Source: Minwuia thermotolerans
GTDB lineage: Bacteria > Pseudomonadota > Alphaproteobacteria > Minwuiales > Minwuiaceae
Length of the DNA: 64,000 nt
Direction of reading: 5' to 3'
Assembly (NCBI RefSeq): GCF_002924445.1
Contig: NZ_PIGG01000034.1
Span: 124,001-188,000 of the forward strand
This document shows, piece by piece, positions 27,877 through 39,468 of the stretch (position 1 is its first letter; each line of letters opens with the position of its first letter). The position numbers and the translations under genes are program-made. The notes under the pieces were generated by a model. It was not told where the DNA came from, made no database searches, and saw nothing but the letters and a program-made list of their open reading frames with translations.

Positions 27877-27960
27877 GTCATCCCGACGCTGTCGCCCTTG
27901 GACTCGATCCAAGGGCCCAGCGAGCCGCAGGATCGCGTCCTGGGGGTCAAGCCCCAGGAC
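27877..27960. repeat. Dispersed palindromic repeat, subtype with CTCGA and TCAAG loops (copy A)
   Basis: Between parC and the convergent DksA-like gene. The first hairpin has arms 27895-27902 (CCCTTGGA) and 27908-27915 with loop CTCGA; the second has arms 27937-27945 (GTCCTGGGG) and 27952-27960 with loop sequence containing TCAAG. The copy at 43753 has the same loops with different arm sequences. It starts with GTCAT like the other repeat subtype. Confidence 0.7.
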
Positions 27961-27995
27961 GCCAAAGCGATTCCAATAATTTTTCATGGAATGCT

Positions 27996-28328
27996 CTAGG
28001 CCAGCTCCGCGCAGTCGATGCAGCGGGCGGCGGCGGGGTCGATCATGAGCCGCTTTTCGGCGATCTCCTCGTCGCACTCCGTGCAGTAGCCGTAGTCGCC
28101 GTCGGCGATCCGCCTGAGCGCAGCGTCGATGCGCTGGATCTCGCGGATCCGGGTCTGTTCGGAGGCCTTGGCCATTTCCTGCTGCTGCATCGCGTCCATG
28201 CGGCTGAGGCGTCCGACCTTGCTCTGGTCGAGTTCCACGGCGCGCCGGGACTCGGCCGACATGTCGCGCAGCTCGGTCAGCGCCTGGCGGCGCTCTTCCA
28301 GCAGCTTGCGGAACTTTTCTCTGTCCAT
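27996..28328 (-). CDS. DksA/TraR-family zinc-finger protein
   Basis: 110 residues. An N-terminal coiled coil (residues about 2-75, with many Glu and Arg) precedes a four-cysteine zinc finger CTEC...CIDC and the family motif GDYGYCTECDEEI. DksA proteins reach into the RNA polymerase secondary channel and modulate initiation with ppGpp. At 110 residues it is shorter than E. coli DksA (151) and closer to the DksA-like paralogues. The start is ATG 28328; a TTG two codons earlier is possible. It stands alone, convergent with parC. Confidence 0.85.
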   Translation of the reverse strand: MDREKFRKLLEERRQALTELRDMSAESRRAVELDQSKVGRLSRMDAMQQQEMAKASEQTRIREIQRIDAALRRIADGDYGYCTECDEEIAEKRLMIDPAAARCIDCAELA

Positions 28329-28374
28329 TCGCAAAGCCTAACCGGCCCTGCCCCGGCCCGTCGACAGCGGCGAG

Positions 28375-29511
28375 TCAGGCGATCGCGGCTTCCATCGTGG
28401 TGCAGTAGTGGATCAGGGCCGGCTCGTTCCGGCCATAGGTCACGTGATCCTGCATCGCCGCCATGTGGCCCGCCTGGATACCCTCGCTCAGCGGGAAATC
28501 CTCCTCGTCGACCGTGGCGATCGCCAGGTCGATATTCTTCTCGTAATAGGCCTTCGCCTTCTCGGTTTCGACCTTTTGCGGGGTGTAGACGGAAACCTCG
28601 ACGCGGGCGCGGTCCGGCGCCCCATCCGGGTAGGAACGCCACATCTCCACATGTCCGGCCTGCATGATGAAGGTCACGTTGGGGAAGAAGGTGTAGACGA
28701 TCGCCGTCTCCGGGATCAGCTTCCAGTCGTCCTCCGGCCGGTCCTTCAGTTCCATGATCCGCCGCCGCGGCACCACCAGGCGCGAATTGCGGCCGAATTC
28801 GTCGAACGGCATCAGGTTGGAAAAGAAAATCGGCCCCACGGTGTCCTTGTGCAGGTACTGCAGATGGTAGCCTTCCATGAAGGTCTCGGGGCTGAGCTTC
28901 CAGTTGAACTTCCGCCGGATGGTCAGGTGGCGATAGGGGTGGAAGCTTTCGAAGCCGTAGGACTCCAGATCCCGCTGCATGCCGCCCAGCGCCTCGTCGA
29001 TGTCGACCGGCTCGCCCTCGGGCTGGACGAAGATCAGTCCGTACTTCTCGATGGCGGTCATCTCGAACAGGCCCTGCTCCGCCCTGTCCACCTCGTCGAA
29101 GCTCTTCGCGTCCGGGATGCCTTTCAGCCGTCCGTCCAGCGTGTAGGTCCAGGCGTGATAGGGGCAGGAGAACATCTTCAGTCCGCAGCCCTCGCCCTCG
29201 ACCAGCCGCGCGCCGCGGTGGCGGCAGACGTTCCGGAAGGCGCGGACCTTGCCCTGCCTGTCGCGCACGATGATCGCCGGGATGCCGGCGATGTCCTCGG
29301 TCACGTAGTCGCCGGGCTCCGCCACCAGGTTGCTCATGCCGATCAGCACCGGCCACTTGCGGAATACGGTCTCCTGCTCGCGCCTGAAACGTTCCGGGTC
29401 GGTATAGGCGGAGATCGGGTTGCGGTGGACCCCGGGAGCGTAGGAGGTCGTGCCTTCCTCGACGTGCCGCATGACACGCCGGACCATCTGGATCTGATCT
29501 TCGTGACGCAT
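28375..29511 (-). CDS. Rieske non-haem iron oxygenase alpha subunit (second of tandem pair)
   Basis: 378 residues. Rieske 2Fe-2S ligands are Cys96, His98, Cys116 and His119 (CRHRG...CPYHAW). The catalytic domain carries the mononuclear iron region ETFMEGYHLQYLHKDTVG, with the two His of the facial triad. Aromatic-ring hydroxylating or demethylating activity is expected, using electrons from a reductase not encoded here. The gene is downstream of a close paralogue (nine bases apart); the two share Rieske ligand numbering exactly. No beta subunit is present, so these are alpha-only type enzymes or form a hetero-oligomer with one another. Confidence 0.88.
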   Translation of the reverse strand: MRHEDQIQMVRRVMRHVEEGTTSYAPGVHRNPISAYTDPERFRREQETVFRKWPVLIGMSNLVAEPGDYVTEDIAGIPAIIVRDRQGKVRAFRNVCRHRGARLVEGEGCGLKMFSCPYHAWTYTLDGRLKGIPDAKSFDEVDRAEQGLFEMTAIEKYGLIFVQPEGEPVDIDEALGGMQRDLESYGFESFHPYRHLTIRRKFNWKLSPETFMEGYHLQYLHKDTVGPIFFSNLMPFDEFGRNSRLVVPRRRIMELKDRPEDDWKLIPETAIVYTFFPNVTFIMQAGHVEMWRSYPDGAPDRARVEVSVYTPQKVETEKAKAYYEKNIDLAIATVDEEDFPLSEGIQAGHMAAMQDHVTYGRNEPALIHYCTTMEAAIA

Positions 29512-29519
29512 ACCGCTTT

Positions 29520-30695
29520 TCAGTCCTCCATGCCGGGCAGGCTGTCCAGACCCAGGTGGCGGCGAATGCCGGAGTGGTAGTGGGTCAGCGACGGCTCGTT
29601 CTTGCCGTATATGACTTCCTTCTGAAGGCGCGCGGCGGCATTCTCCTGAATGGTCGCGCCGAGGGTGAAGTCCTCCGCCTCGACCGTCTTGATGGCGAGG
29701 TCGAAGTTCTTGCGCCAGAAATTGTCCGCCTTCTCAGACTTCGGCGCTTCGGGGATGTAGGAGGTCATCTCGATCTGGCACTCGCCCGGGTTGTCGCCCG
29801 TCGGCGAGACCCGCCAGAGTTCCACGTTCGCCGCACCCTGGATGATCAGCATGGCCTGCGGGAACAGGCTGTAGATGAAGCCGGCATAGGGAATCAGATC
29901 GACCTGCTCTTCGGGCCTGCCGCGCAGTTCGTCGAAGGTCTTGCGCGCGATCACCATGCGGTGGTGGTCGTCATAGGCGTCGAAGGTCGACAGGTTGGTA
30001 TGGATGATCGGGTCGATCGTGTTCTTGTGCAGCGCCGAGATGTGATAGCCCTCCATGAAGGTATCCATCACGAACTTCCAGTTCATCGGCCTGACGATCC
30101 GGATGGTGTCATAGAAGACGTAGCTCTCGAAGCCCCATTCCTCGATCTCGCCCTCCAGCGGCCCCAGCGGATCCCTGTCGGAAACCGGCGCGTCGCGGTT
30201 GATCGGCCCGGCCCAGATCAGGCCATGGGATTCGCGGACGGGGATGTCGATCAGACCGTGTTCGGCCTTGTCCACCTCGTCGAAGCTGCGCGCGTCGGGA
30301 ATGCCCTTCAGCCGGCCTTCCAGGGTGTAGCTCCAGGCGTGGTAGGGGCAGGAGAACATCTTCAGCCCGCAGCCCTCGCCCTCGACAAGGCGTGCGCCGC
30401 GGTGGCGGCAGACGTTCACGAAGCAGCGGGCGACGCCCTGCCTGTCGCGCACCAGGATCAGCGGCACGCCGTCGACGGCGTCGGTGACATAGTCGCCGGG
30501 ATTGGGGATGCGGCCGGTGAGGCCCAGCAGCACGGGGCGGTCGCGGAAGAAGACCTGGCGCTCGCGCTTGTGCCGTTCCGGGTCGGCATAGGCCGACATC
30601 GGGTTGCGGAACATCCGCTCCTTCTTCGCCGTCGAGCCCTCGTCAAGGTACTTCATCAGACGGCGCATCAGTTCAAGCTGCCGGTCTCGGCGCAT
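29520..30695 (-). CDS. Rieske non-haem iron oxygenase alpha subunit (first of tandem pair)
   Basis: 391 residues. Rieske ligands are Cys96, His98, Cys116, His119. The iron site motif is DTFMEGYHISALHKNTID. The N-terminal 120 residues are nearly the same in layout as the second copy (NPMSAYADPERHKRE versus NPISAYTDPERFRRE), so the pair arose by duplication. A GGGGAGG site precedes the start. Its promoter (TTGACA with 17-base spacing) and an operator palindrome lie 25-67 bases upstream, showing tight control. The substrate is unknown; related clusters attack aromatic acids or quaternary amines. Confidence 0.88.
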   Translation of the reverse strand: MRRDRQLELMRRLMKYLDEGSTAKKERMFRNPMSAYADPERHKRERQVFFRDRPVLLGLTGRIPNPGDYVTDAVDGVPLILVRDRQGVARCFVNVCRHRGARLVEGEGCGLKMFSCPYHAWSYTLEGRLKGIPDARSFDEVDKAEHGLIDIPVRESHGLIWAGPINRDAPVSDRDPLGPLEGEIEEWGFESYVFYDTIRIVRPMNWKFVMDTFMEGYHISALHKNTIDPIIHTNLSTFDAYDDHHRMVIARKTFDELRGRPEEQVDLIPYAGFIYSLFPQAMLIIQGAANVELWRVSPTGDNPGECQIEMTSYIPEAPKSEKADNFWRKNFDLAIKTVEAEDFTLGATIQENAAARLQKEVIYGKNEPSLTHYHSGIRRHLGLDSLPGMED

Positions 30696-30719
30696 GGCGA
30701 ACCTCCCCAGGTTCCAATT

Positions 30720-30737
30720 TAGTACGTTAGCGTACTA
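30720..30737. promoter_or_regulatory. Operator palindrome of the Rieske operon
   Basis: A perfect inverted repeat with arms TAGTACG and CGTACTA around a TTAG spacer. It begins 25 bases upstream of the first Rieske gene and overlaps its -10 box, so a repressor bound here would block transcription. TetR-family regulators commonly use such short palindromes; no TetR gene is adjacent. Confidence 0.75.
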
Positions 30738-30762
30738 TTTGGCGGGGACGCGCAAATGTCAA
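30734..30762 (-). promoter_or_regulatory. Sigma-70 promoter of the Rieske operon
   Basis: On the minus strand, a consensus -35 box TTGACA (30757-30762), a 17-base spacer and a -10-like AATAGT (30734-30739). The expected start site near 30727 falls inside the operator palindrome. Confidence 0.7.
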
Positions 30763-30779
30763 GATGGCTCGGCACCGCG

Positions 30780-31214
30780 TCACGGGTGTTCGGGCGCCTC
30801 GTGGGCCCTGGGCCAGTAGGTGCCGAAGTTCCACAGCTGGCCCTCCGGATCCCGGCAGCCGAATTCGCGGCTGCCATAGGGGGTGTCGGCGATCTCCCGC
30901 TCGATCGCGGCGCCGGCCGCCTTCGCCCGCTCGTACAGCGCATCCGCGTCGTCGACGGCGATGTAGACGGACTGGCCGCCGGCGTCTCCGCCGGGCGCGC
31001 CCACCTTCTTCGAGAAGTCGTCGTCGCGGTGATCGCCCATCATCATCATGGCGGAGCCGAAGGCGATCTGTGCGTGGGCGACGCCGCCGTCCTCGCCGTC
31101 GACGATGAAGTGACGCTGGAAGCCGAAGGCCTGTTCCAGCCAGTCGATCATGCTGCGCGTGTCGCGGTAGCGGCGGGTGGCGTAGATGCGGGGCGGCTCG
31201 ATATCGGCGCTCAT
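30780..31214 (-). CDS. VOC-superfamily protein (glyoxalase/bleomycin-resistance type)
   Basis: 144 residues. Two beta-alpha-beta-beta-beta modules of the vicinal-oxygen-chelate fold are visible: RYRDTRSMIDWLEQAFGFQ and VYIAVDDADALYERAKAAG followed by REFGCRDPEGQLWNFGTY. The last motif resembles the PhnB/YdeI-type glyoxalase-like proteins that lack a clear catalytic assignment. It overlaps the AraC-type regulator gene by four bases, so the regulator and this protein are coexpressed. Function beyond the fold is unknown. Confidence 0.8.
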   Translation of the reverse strand: MSADIEPPRIYATRRYRDTRSMIDWLEQAFGFQRHFIVDGEDGGVAHAQIAFGSAMMMMGDHRDDDFSKKVGAPGGDAGGQSVYIAVDDADALYERAKAAGAAIEREIADTPYGSREFGCRDPEGQLWNFGTYWPRAHEAPEHP

Positions 31215-32116
31215 GACGGTCCTCCGTTCGATTGCGTTCCGTCGAGCATGCCGACTTCGGGCTGGCGCATATTGAACGAATTTGACCTGACATAGGCCGT
31301 CGGACTCAGGCCGGCGAAGCGGCCGAAGCTGCGCACGAGATGCGCCTGATCGGCATAGCCGGCGTCGTAGGCGGTGGCCGCCCAGTCGAAGCCGTTTCGA
31401 TGCGCCAGACGCAGCGCGTGCTGGAAACGCAGGATGCCGGCGACGGTCTTCGGCCGGTGGCCGACCGCTTCGTGGAAGGTCTGAATCAGGTGGCGTCGGC
31501 TCCAGCCGACCTCGCGGGCAACGTCGCCGATGCGGACACCGCCGGCGCTTTCGCAGATCAGCCGCCAGGCGTGGACGACCTCGCCCCGGGGCGCCTCGGC
31601 GCGGGCCAGCCGGTCGCGGACGAAGCCATCCAGCAGACGGAAGCGCGCGGGCCAGTCGCGCGCCGCGCGCAGGCGGTCTTCCAGCTCCCGCGCCGATGGG
31701 CCGATCACATCCTCCAGCGCCGCGACCTGGCCGGTCAGCTCGTGCAGGGGGCGGCCGAAGAAGGCGCGCGCGCCGAAAGGGGAGAAATCGGCCTGCATGC
31801 AGGCCGCCCGCTCCTGGAAGCGGACAGTCGTGAAGCGGTCGATCAGGCCGGCGGCGAAGCTGTCATGGGCCCGCGCGGCCGCGTCCTCGTCGGCCGGATG
31901 GATGACGAAGCGGGAGCCGAAATTGACGATGACGGGGAAGAACAGCGCCGCCGGCATGCGATCGACGGACAAGCTCGAGACCGTTTCGCTGTAGCCCTGA
32001 TAGCGCAGCGCCAGATGGGTGATGACGGCCCCCGGCCGCATTTCCAGCGCCTCGAAGGCGCCGGGGACGCCGAAGTCCTCGATCGGTCCGATGACGGGAC
32101 CTGCGGCGATCTTCAT
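31211..32116 (-). CDS. AraC-family transcriptional regulator
   Basis: 301 residues. The C-terminal AraC double helix-turn-helix occupies about residues 200-285: RIGDVAREVGWSRRHLIQTFHEAVGHRPK and then YDAGYADQAHLVRSFGRFAGLSPTAY split between its two motifs. The N-terminal 180 residues are a ligand-sensing domain of the DUF6597 type. The start at 32116 has GGGAGAG upstream; the longer in-frame start lacks support. It is coupled to the VOC gene by a four-base overlap and is divergent from the copper-chaperone gene. Confidence 0.83.
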   Translation of the reverse strand: MKIAAGPVIGPIEDFGVPGAFEALEMRPGAVITHLALRYQGYSETVSSLSVDRMPAALFFPVIVNFGSRFVIHPADEDAAARAHDSFAAGLIDRFTTVRFQERAACMQADFSPFGARAFFGRPLHELTGQVAALEDVIGPSARELEDRLRAARDWPARFRLLDGFVRDRLARAEAPRGEVVHAWRLICESAGGVRIGDVAREVGWSRRHLIQTFHEAVGHRPKTVAGILRFQHALRLAHRNGFDWAATAYDAGYADQAHLVRSFGRFAGLSPTAYVRSNSFNMRQPEVGMLDGTQSNGGPS

Positions 32117-32262
32117 GAACGGCTCTCCCTGGCGGCGGCGGAATCCTACCATTACCGCGGCCGAAGCGCATGCGCCGGGGGGAGCGACGCCGCGCCGCCT
32201 TCGCACCGCCCGCCGCCTGGGCTAGTGAAGCAGCGCCTGCAGCCTTCGAGGAGTTCGAGAAC

Positions 32263-32700
32263 ATGCCGCGCCGCTTCCTGCTTGTCATTGTCCTGTTGCT
32301 CTGCGGCCCGGCCCTGGCCCACGACTACGAGAAGGGCGGCATCCATATCGCCGATCCATGGACGCCCGCGCCGATCGGCATGGCGAAGGTCATGGCGGGC
32401 TATTTCGAGATCATTTCGATGAAGGAGACGCCTGACCGGCTGGTCGGCGCACGCTCGGCGCAGGCCGACCGGGTGGAACTGCATGGCCACTCGGAGGTCG
32501 ACGGCGTGATGCGCATGCGGCCCGTGGAGGCGGTCGAGATCAATCCCTTCGGCGGCGCGGAACTCGAACCCGGCGGGCTGCACCTGATGATCATGGGCCT
32601 GACGCAGAAGGTGGAAGCCGGCGACCGCATTCCCGTCACACTCATCTTCGAGCAGGCCGGCGAAATCGAGATCAAGCTGACCGTCAAGCCGCGGGAATAG
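32263..32700 (+). CDS. Copper chaperone PCu(A)C family protein
   Basis: 145 residues with a signal peptide (PRRFLLVIVLLLCGPALA). The mature part begins GIHIADPWTPAPIG, the family hallmark, with the copper ligands in MAGYFEI, ELHGHS, MRMRPV and GGLHLMIMGL. PCu(A)C proteins deliver Cu(I) to the CuA site of cytochrome oxidase in the periplasm. The start at 32263 is preceded by GAGGAG. It is a single gene between a divergent regulator and a convergent GNAT gene, without a DUF461/SenC partner nearby. Confidence 0.85.
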   Translation: MPRRFLLVIVLLLCGPALAHDYEKGGIHIADPWTPAPIGMAKVMAGYFEIISMKETPDRLVGARSAQADRVELHGHSEVDGVMRMRPVEAVEINPFGGAELEPGGLHLMIMGLTQKVEAGDRIPVTLIFEQAGEIEIKLTVKPRE

Positions 32701-32721
32701 GGGCGCGGGAGGCTTCGACCT

Positions 32722-33918
32722 TCAGATCGCGTCTTCGTCCGGCTTGTGGGGGCCATCCTTGCGGAAGGGCGAGAGCTCGCCGAGATAGTCCATCTCCCGC
32801 TCCACCTCGCGGCGTTCGTGCTCCAGATACTCGGCGACCGCGCGGCGGAAGCCGGGATCGGCGATCCAGTGCACCGAGTGCGTCGTCACCGGCAGGTAGC
32901 CGCGGGCCAGCTTGTGCGGCCCCTGCGCGCCCGCCTCGACGCGCTGGAGCCCGTGGCGGATGGCCCAGTCGATGGCGCGGTAGTAGCAGAGCTCGAAGTG
33001 CAGGAAGCGGTGGTCCTCGACGCAGCCCCAGTAGCGGCCGTAGAGCGCCCGGGTCCCGGCGAGATTGAGGGCGCCGGCGATGTAGCGGCCTTCGCGCTTC
33101 GCCAGCATCAGCACGACGCGGTCGCCCAGCCGCTCGCCCAGCAGCGAGAAGAAGCGCCGGTTGAGATAGGGCCGGCCCCACTTGCGGCTGCCGGTGTCCA
33201 TGTAGAACGCGTAGAACGCGTCCCAGTGATCCTCGCTCAGGGCGTCGCCGGTGACTTCCTCGACCTCGATGCCGTTGGCGAGCGCCTCGCGGCGCTCCTT
33301 GCGGATGGCCTTGCGCTTGCGTGACGAAAGCGCGGCGAGGAAGGCGTCGAAATCCGCGTAGCCCTCGTTGAACCAGTGGAACTGCTCGCCGGTGCGGTGG
33401 AGCAGGCCGAACTCGCGGCCGATCTCCGCCTCGGCTTCGGTGGGGTAGGTGACGTGCAGGCTGGAGACGTCGAACTGCTCGGCCACGCGCACCGCCCCCT
33501 GCAGCAGCATGCGCACGACATGGGCGTGATCCTCGCCCGCGCGGACCAGCAGGCGCGGGCCCGTGGCCGGCGTGAAGGGCACGGCGATCTGCAGCTTCGG
33601 GTAATAGCGCCCGCCGGCGCGCTCGAAGGCGTTGGCCCAGCCGTGATCGAAGACGTACTCGCCCTGGCTGTGGGATTTCACGTACATGGGCGCCGCGCCG
33701 ACCAGCCGCCCCGCGGGATCCTCCAGCAGCAGGTGCTGCGGCATCCAGCCCTCCTCGGCGCTGGCGCAGCCGGATTCCTCGAGCGCCAGCAGAAAGGCGT
33801 GGCAGACGAAGGGATTGTCACCGCCCGCACAGGCGTCCCAGTCCCCGGCGGCGACGGTCGAGATGTCGCCTGTCACCTTCAGGGTGAAGGCGTCGGCGCT
33901 CTCCTCGGATTCACCCAT
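32722..33918 (-). CDS. GNAT-like N-acyltransferase, DUF482 (COG3146)
   Basis: 398 residues. The family signature is present: NPFVCHAFLLALEESGCA near the N-terminus, MYVKSHSQGEYVFDHGWANA, YPKLQIAVPFTPATGPRLLV, and ELCYYRAIDWAI with HKLARGYLP near the C-terminus. DUF482 proteins resemble FemAB/GNAT acyltransferases and are often called peptidogalycan biosynthesis proteins, but no reaction is proved. It is cytoplasmic, with no signal or membrane helix. It is convergent with the copper chaperone and has about 100 bases between its start and the CoA-transferase stop. Confidence 0.85.
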   Translation of the reverse strand: MGESEESADAFTLKVTGDISTVAAGDWDACAGGDNPFVCHAFLLALEESGCASAEEGWMPQHLLLEDPAGRLVGAAPMYVKSHSQGEYVFDHGWANAFERAGGRYYPKLQIAVPFTPATGPRLLVRAGEDHAHVVRMLLQGAVRVAEQFDVSSLHVTYPTEAEAEIGREFGLLHRTGEQFHWFNEGYADFDAFLAALSSRKRKAIRKERREALANGIEVEEVTGDALSEDHWDAFYAFYMDTGSRKWGRPYLNRRFFSLLGERLGDRVVLMLAKREGRYIAGALNLAGTRALYGRYWGCVEDHRFLHFELCYYRAIDWAIRHGLQRVEAGAQGPHKLARGYLPVTTHSVHWIADPGFRRAVAEYLEHERREVEREMDYLGELSPFRKDGPHKPDEDAI

Positions 33919-34017
33919 GGCGATGACAGCTACTCCAGATCGCGGCAGGCCGCACTACTGTAGGCGCTGGACGGCCGCGATCCAACCGGGCCCGACCGGA
34001 CGGCGCGGCGGAGGCGG

Positions 34018-35229
34018 TCAGCGCCGCGCTTCCACCAGCACGCCGGCTTCGCGCAGCGCGGCCAGCCGCGCGTCGTCGAGGCCCAGCCGGCTCTGCAGCA
34101 CCTCGGTGTTGTGCTCGCCCAGAAACGGCGCCGTCAGTTCCAGTTCGCCGGGGAAGTCGGAGAAGCGGAGCGGCATGCCGGGAATGCGGAAGGTGCCGAC
34201 GCCGCGGTCGTGGATCGTGCGCACGGTGCCGCGGCCGATCAGGTGCGGGTGGTTGGTCGCCTCCGCGACGCTCAGCACCGGCGCCACCGGCACCCGGGCC
34301 TTCTCCAGCGCGGCGATGGCGGCGGCGTCCGATTCGAAACCGCCCAGCCAGGCCTCGATCAGGTCGGACAGGGTCTCGCGGTTTTCCAGCCGCTTCTCGG
34401 GCGTGGCGAAGCGCGTGTCCTCGCGCAGATCGGGACGCTCCATGGCGCGGCATAGCCGTTCCCACTGCTCGCCGATGGCCACGATGACGATGAAGCCGGT
34501 CTTCGCCTGGTAGATGCCGAGCGGCGCCACCAGCGGATGCAGGCTGCCCGAACGATGGGGCGTGTCGCCCGACATCGAATAGGTCTGCACGTTGATCTCG
34601 TGAGCGTGGAAGTAGAAATCGACCAGCGAGATGTCGAGATACTGCCCGTCCCCGCCGGTGCGCTCGCGGTGGAACAGCGCGCCGTTGATGGCCGCCAGCG
34701 CCGAGATGGCGGTGCCGACGTCGCCGACGGCCAGTCCCGCCAGGGGCGGCTTGCCGTCCGGGTCGCCGATCATGGAGGTCACCCCGGAAAAGGCCTGGGC
34801 GATGTAGTCGAAGCCCGGCAGGTCCTTCAGCGGTCCCGACTGGCCGAAGGCCGAGATCGAGCACATGATCGCCTTCGGATTGACCGCATGGACCACGTCC
34901 CAGCCGAGGCCGAGGCGGCCGATCACGCCGGGCGAGAAGTTCTCGATGACCACGTCCGCCTGGGCGATCAGCCCCTTGAGCAGCTCGATCGCGTCCGGGT
35001 TGCGCAGGTCGACGCAGACCGACTTCTTGCCCTGGTTGTGCTGGACGAAATAGGCCGAGCGTCCCTCCCGCAGCACGGGCAGGACGCGGCAGAGATCGCC
35101 GTTGGGGGCGACCTCGATCTTGATCACCTCCGCACCCATCTCCGCCATCAGGCGGGTACAGGCCGGACCGGCGATGAACTGCGTGAAATCCAGGACGGTG
35201 ACGCCGTCCAGCACGTGACGATGAGCCAA
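34018..35229 (-). CDS. CaiB/BaiF-family (type III) CoA-transferase
   Basis: 403 residues from a TTG start with GGGGAGGGGAG just upstream. The N-terminal domain has [25 protein letters not shown] and EVIKIE, and the catalytic Asp region is [11 protein letters not shown]. The second domain contains [11 protein letters not shown] and the conserved C-terminal PEGTL-like [10 protein letters not shown]. Type III transferases move CoA between carboxylic acids without ping-pong kinetics. Neighbouring acyl-CoA enzymes (18984, 39737) suggest a shared carboxylic-acid catabolism, but no operon connects them. Confidence 0.9.
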   Translation of the reverse strand: MAHRHVLDGVTVLDFTQFIAGPACTRLMAEMGAEVIKIEVAPNGDLCRVLPVLREGRSAYFVQHNQGKKSVCVDLRNPDAIELLKGLIAQADVVIENFSPGVIGRLGLGWDVVHAVNPKAIMCSISAFGQSGPLKDLPGFDYIAQAFSGVTSMIGDPDGKPPLAGLAVGDVGTAISALAAINGALFHRERTGGDGQYLDISLVDFYFHAHEINVQTYSMSGDTPHRSGSLHPLVAPLGIYQAKTGFIVIVAIGEQWERLCRAMERPDLREDTRFATPEKRLENRETLSDLIEAWLGGFESDAAAIAALEKARVPVAPVLSVAEATNHPHLIGRGTVRTIHDRGVGTFRIPGMPLRFSDFPGELELTAPFLGEHNTEVLQSRLGLDDARLAALREAGVLVEARR

Positions 35230-35327
35230 AGGCTCCCCTCCCCAGGAACAACCAGTCCGATAGCTAGCCGATTGCCGGGCGCAAGGGAATGGGTCGCCGG
35301 CGCGGCTCAGGGCTGCATCGTCCTGAC

Positions 35328-35430
35328 GTCATCCCCGATGGCTTTGGCGCCACTCGGGGATCGGCAGAAACCGGATCCCGGAGCCCCATGGGCCCTCGAT
35401 GCCCGCGCGCCGGATGGCGGCGGGCATGAC
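35328..35430. repeat. Dispersed GTCA...TGAC palindromic repeat, copy 2
   Basis: In the 233-base gap between the CoA-transferase start and the rpoD stop. The left hairpin arms are ATCCCCGA (35331-35338) and TCGGGGAT (35354-35361); the right arms are ATGCCCGC (35399-35406) and GCGGGCAT (35420-35427). Outer GTCA and TGAC match copies 1 and 3. It may also end rpoD transcription. Confidence 0.75.
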
Positions 35431-35462
35431 AAGGAGGGGAGGGACGCCGGTCAGCAGTCGGT

Positions 35463-37475
<2,013 letters not shown>

Positions 37476-37495
37476 GTGTGTCCTGTCGTTTCTGT

Positions 37496-39352
37496 TCACG
37501 CCTCGGCCCGGGCGACGCCGCTTGCGGTCGGCTCGCTGGCCATGAGGCGGTCCAACTCCAACTTGAGCGCGGATACCCGGTCGAACGCCTCGGCGCTCAG
37601 TTCCCGTCGGGCAATGGTAACCGCCTCATTCAACTCCTCCTGCACCGCCTCGATGCGATAGTGGTGCAGCGTTGCGTCGAATTGCTCCCTTATCTCGCTG
37701 TAGGGAGTATCCTTGCGGCTCTTGAAGCTCAGCCTAGCGGCGTTCGGCGCACTCAGGCGCGCGATCAATCGTTCGTAGCCAGCCGCAAGGAGATGGCGTG
37801 ACAACGCGCCGCTGTCAAGCTCCGCCTGCCGCATCGCCGCGTCGCGCATGATGACGAGCGCCCGATCCAGATCATCGTGGCGCAATTGCAACGCATCCAG
37901 TTGCTCGCCGAATTCCTCGAGCAGTTCCGGCCAGGCCAGCAGCGCGGCGACGATGGTTTCCTCGGGCACGCGGCCGGCGTTGGCGGGCAGGGAGGCCCGC
38001 AGCGCCGTCAGGTCTTCCTCCTCGCGGCGAAAGCCGCGCTGGCCCGGTTGCCCGGGACGCCAGGGCCGGTCGTCGCGCCTTGACGGACGCCGGAAGGCGG
38101 CGCGGGCGCGGGCGCGGAAATCGTCCAGGAAGTGACGGCGGATGGTCTCGTCGGCGATCTGGAAGGCCAGGCGTTCGAGATCCTTCTCCAGGGCCGCGCG
38201 CCGTTCGGGCGTCCCCAGTTCGCGGTCCGCTGTCGCCGCGCGCCAGAGCGTCTCGGCGATGCCGGCGGTCCGGCCCAGCAGTTCGCGCATGGCGTCCGGG
38301 CCCTGGCTGCGCACCATGTCGTCGGGATCGAGGCCTTCGGGCAACAGCGCGAAGCGCAGCGACTTGCCCGGTTTCAGGATCGGCAGCGCGCGTTCGGCGG
38401 CCCGTTGCGCCGCGCGCAGGCCGGCCGCGTCGCCGTCCAGGCAGAACACGGGCTCGGCGGTCATCTGCCAGAGCAGGGCGATCTGTTCCTCGGTCACCGC
38501 GGTGCCCAGCGGCGCGACGGCGTGGCGGAAACCGGCTTCGGCCAGCGCGATCACGTCCATGTAGCCCTCGGCCACGATCACGGTGCCGGCGTCGCGCGCC
38601 GCTTCCCGCGCCATGGCCAGGTTGTAGAGCGCGCGGGACTTGTGGAACAGCGGCGTCTCGGGGCTGTTCAGGTACTTCGCCCGCGCCTCGCCCAGCGCCC
38701 GGCCGCCGAAGGCGATGACCCGGCCCCGGCGGTCGGCGATGGGAAACATCAGGCGGTTGCGGAAACGGTCATAGGCCGCCCGGCCATCATCGGGCTTCGC
38801 GATCAGGCCGGCCTCGATCTGCTCCGCCTCGGTGAAGTCGCGGTCAAGCAGCGCCGACTTCAGCCCGTCATTGCGGTCCGGCGCAAAGCCCAGGCGGAAA
38901 TCGCCGACGGCCTTCGCGCCGACGCCCCGGCGCTCCAGATAGGCGCGCGCCTCCGCCCCGGCCGCGCCGTGAAGCTGAGCGGTGAACCATTTCGCCGCCG
39001 CCTCGTTGGCCTCGGCCAGGCGCGACATGCGGTCCGCCTTCTGGCGGTCCTCCGGCTGCATCTTCGGCACTTCCATGCCGGCGGCCTCGGCCAGGCGCTC
39101 CACCGCCTCGGGGAAGGACAGTCCCTCGATCTGCATGACGAAGTCGAAGGCCGAGCCGTGGGCGCCGCAGCCGAAGCAGTGATAGTCGTCGCGGTCCTCG
39201 GAAACCTTGAAGGAGGCGGTCTTCTCGCCGTGGAAGGGGCAGCAGCCCCAGTGGTCGCGGCCCCGCTTCTTCAACTGGACGCGCCGGCCGACCAGCTCCA
39301 CGACGTTCGTGCGGGCGCGCAGTTCATCCAGGAAGTGCTTGGGAAAGGCCAA
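37496..39352 (-). CDS. dnaG: DNA primase
   Basis: 618 residues. The CHC2 zinc-binding domain is at residues 35-65 ([11 protein letters not shown] and YHCFGCG). The catalytic core includes [13 protein letters not shown] and the TOPRIM segment [13 protein letters not shown] with FCLDGDAAG as the metal-binding acidic motif. The C-terminal helicase-binding domain is divergent. DnaG makes RNA primers at the replication fork. It heads the dnaG-rpoD operon. Confidence 0.95.
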   Translation of the reverse strand: MAFPKHFLDELRARTNVVELVGRRVQLKKRGRDHWGCCPFHGEKTASFKVSEDRDDYHCFGCGAHGSAFDFVMQIEGLSFPEAVERLAEAAGMEVPKMQPEDRQKADRMSRLAEANEAAAKWFTAQLHGAAGAEARAYLERRGVGAKAVGDFRLGFAPDRNDGLKSALLDRDFTEAEQIEAGLIAKPDDGRAAYDRFRNRLMFPIADRRGRVIAFGGRALGEARAKYLNSPETPLFHKSRALYNLAMAREAARDAGTVIVAEGYMDVIALAEAGFRHAVAPLGTAVTEEQIALLWQMTAEPVFCLDGDAAGLRAAQRAAERALPILKPGKSLRFALLPEGLDPDDMVRSQGPDAMRELLGRTAGIAETLWRAATADRELGTPERRAALEKDLERLAFQIADETIRRHFLDDFRARARAAFRRPSRRDDRPWRPGQPGQRGFRREEEDLTALRASLPANAGRVPEETIVAALLAWPELLEEFGEQLDALQLRHDDLDRALVIMRDAAMRQAELDSGALSRHLLAAGYERLIARLSAPNAARLSFKSRKDTPYSEIREQFDATLHHYRIEAVQEELNEAVTIARRELSAEAFDRVSALKLELDRLMASEPTASGVARAEA

Positions 39353-39468
39353 CGTCGTCCTGTCTTCATCCAGTCTCGGCGGGAGCCATACTCATGCCAG
39401 ATCGTGAGCGATATGGCGAATCGAAAGGCCGTTTTCAGGTCTGCCGATTGCCGGTACTGTCCGGCCCC

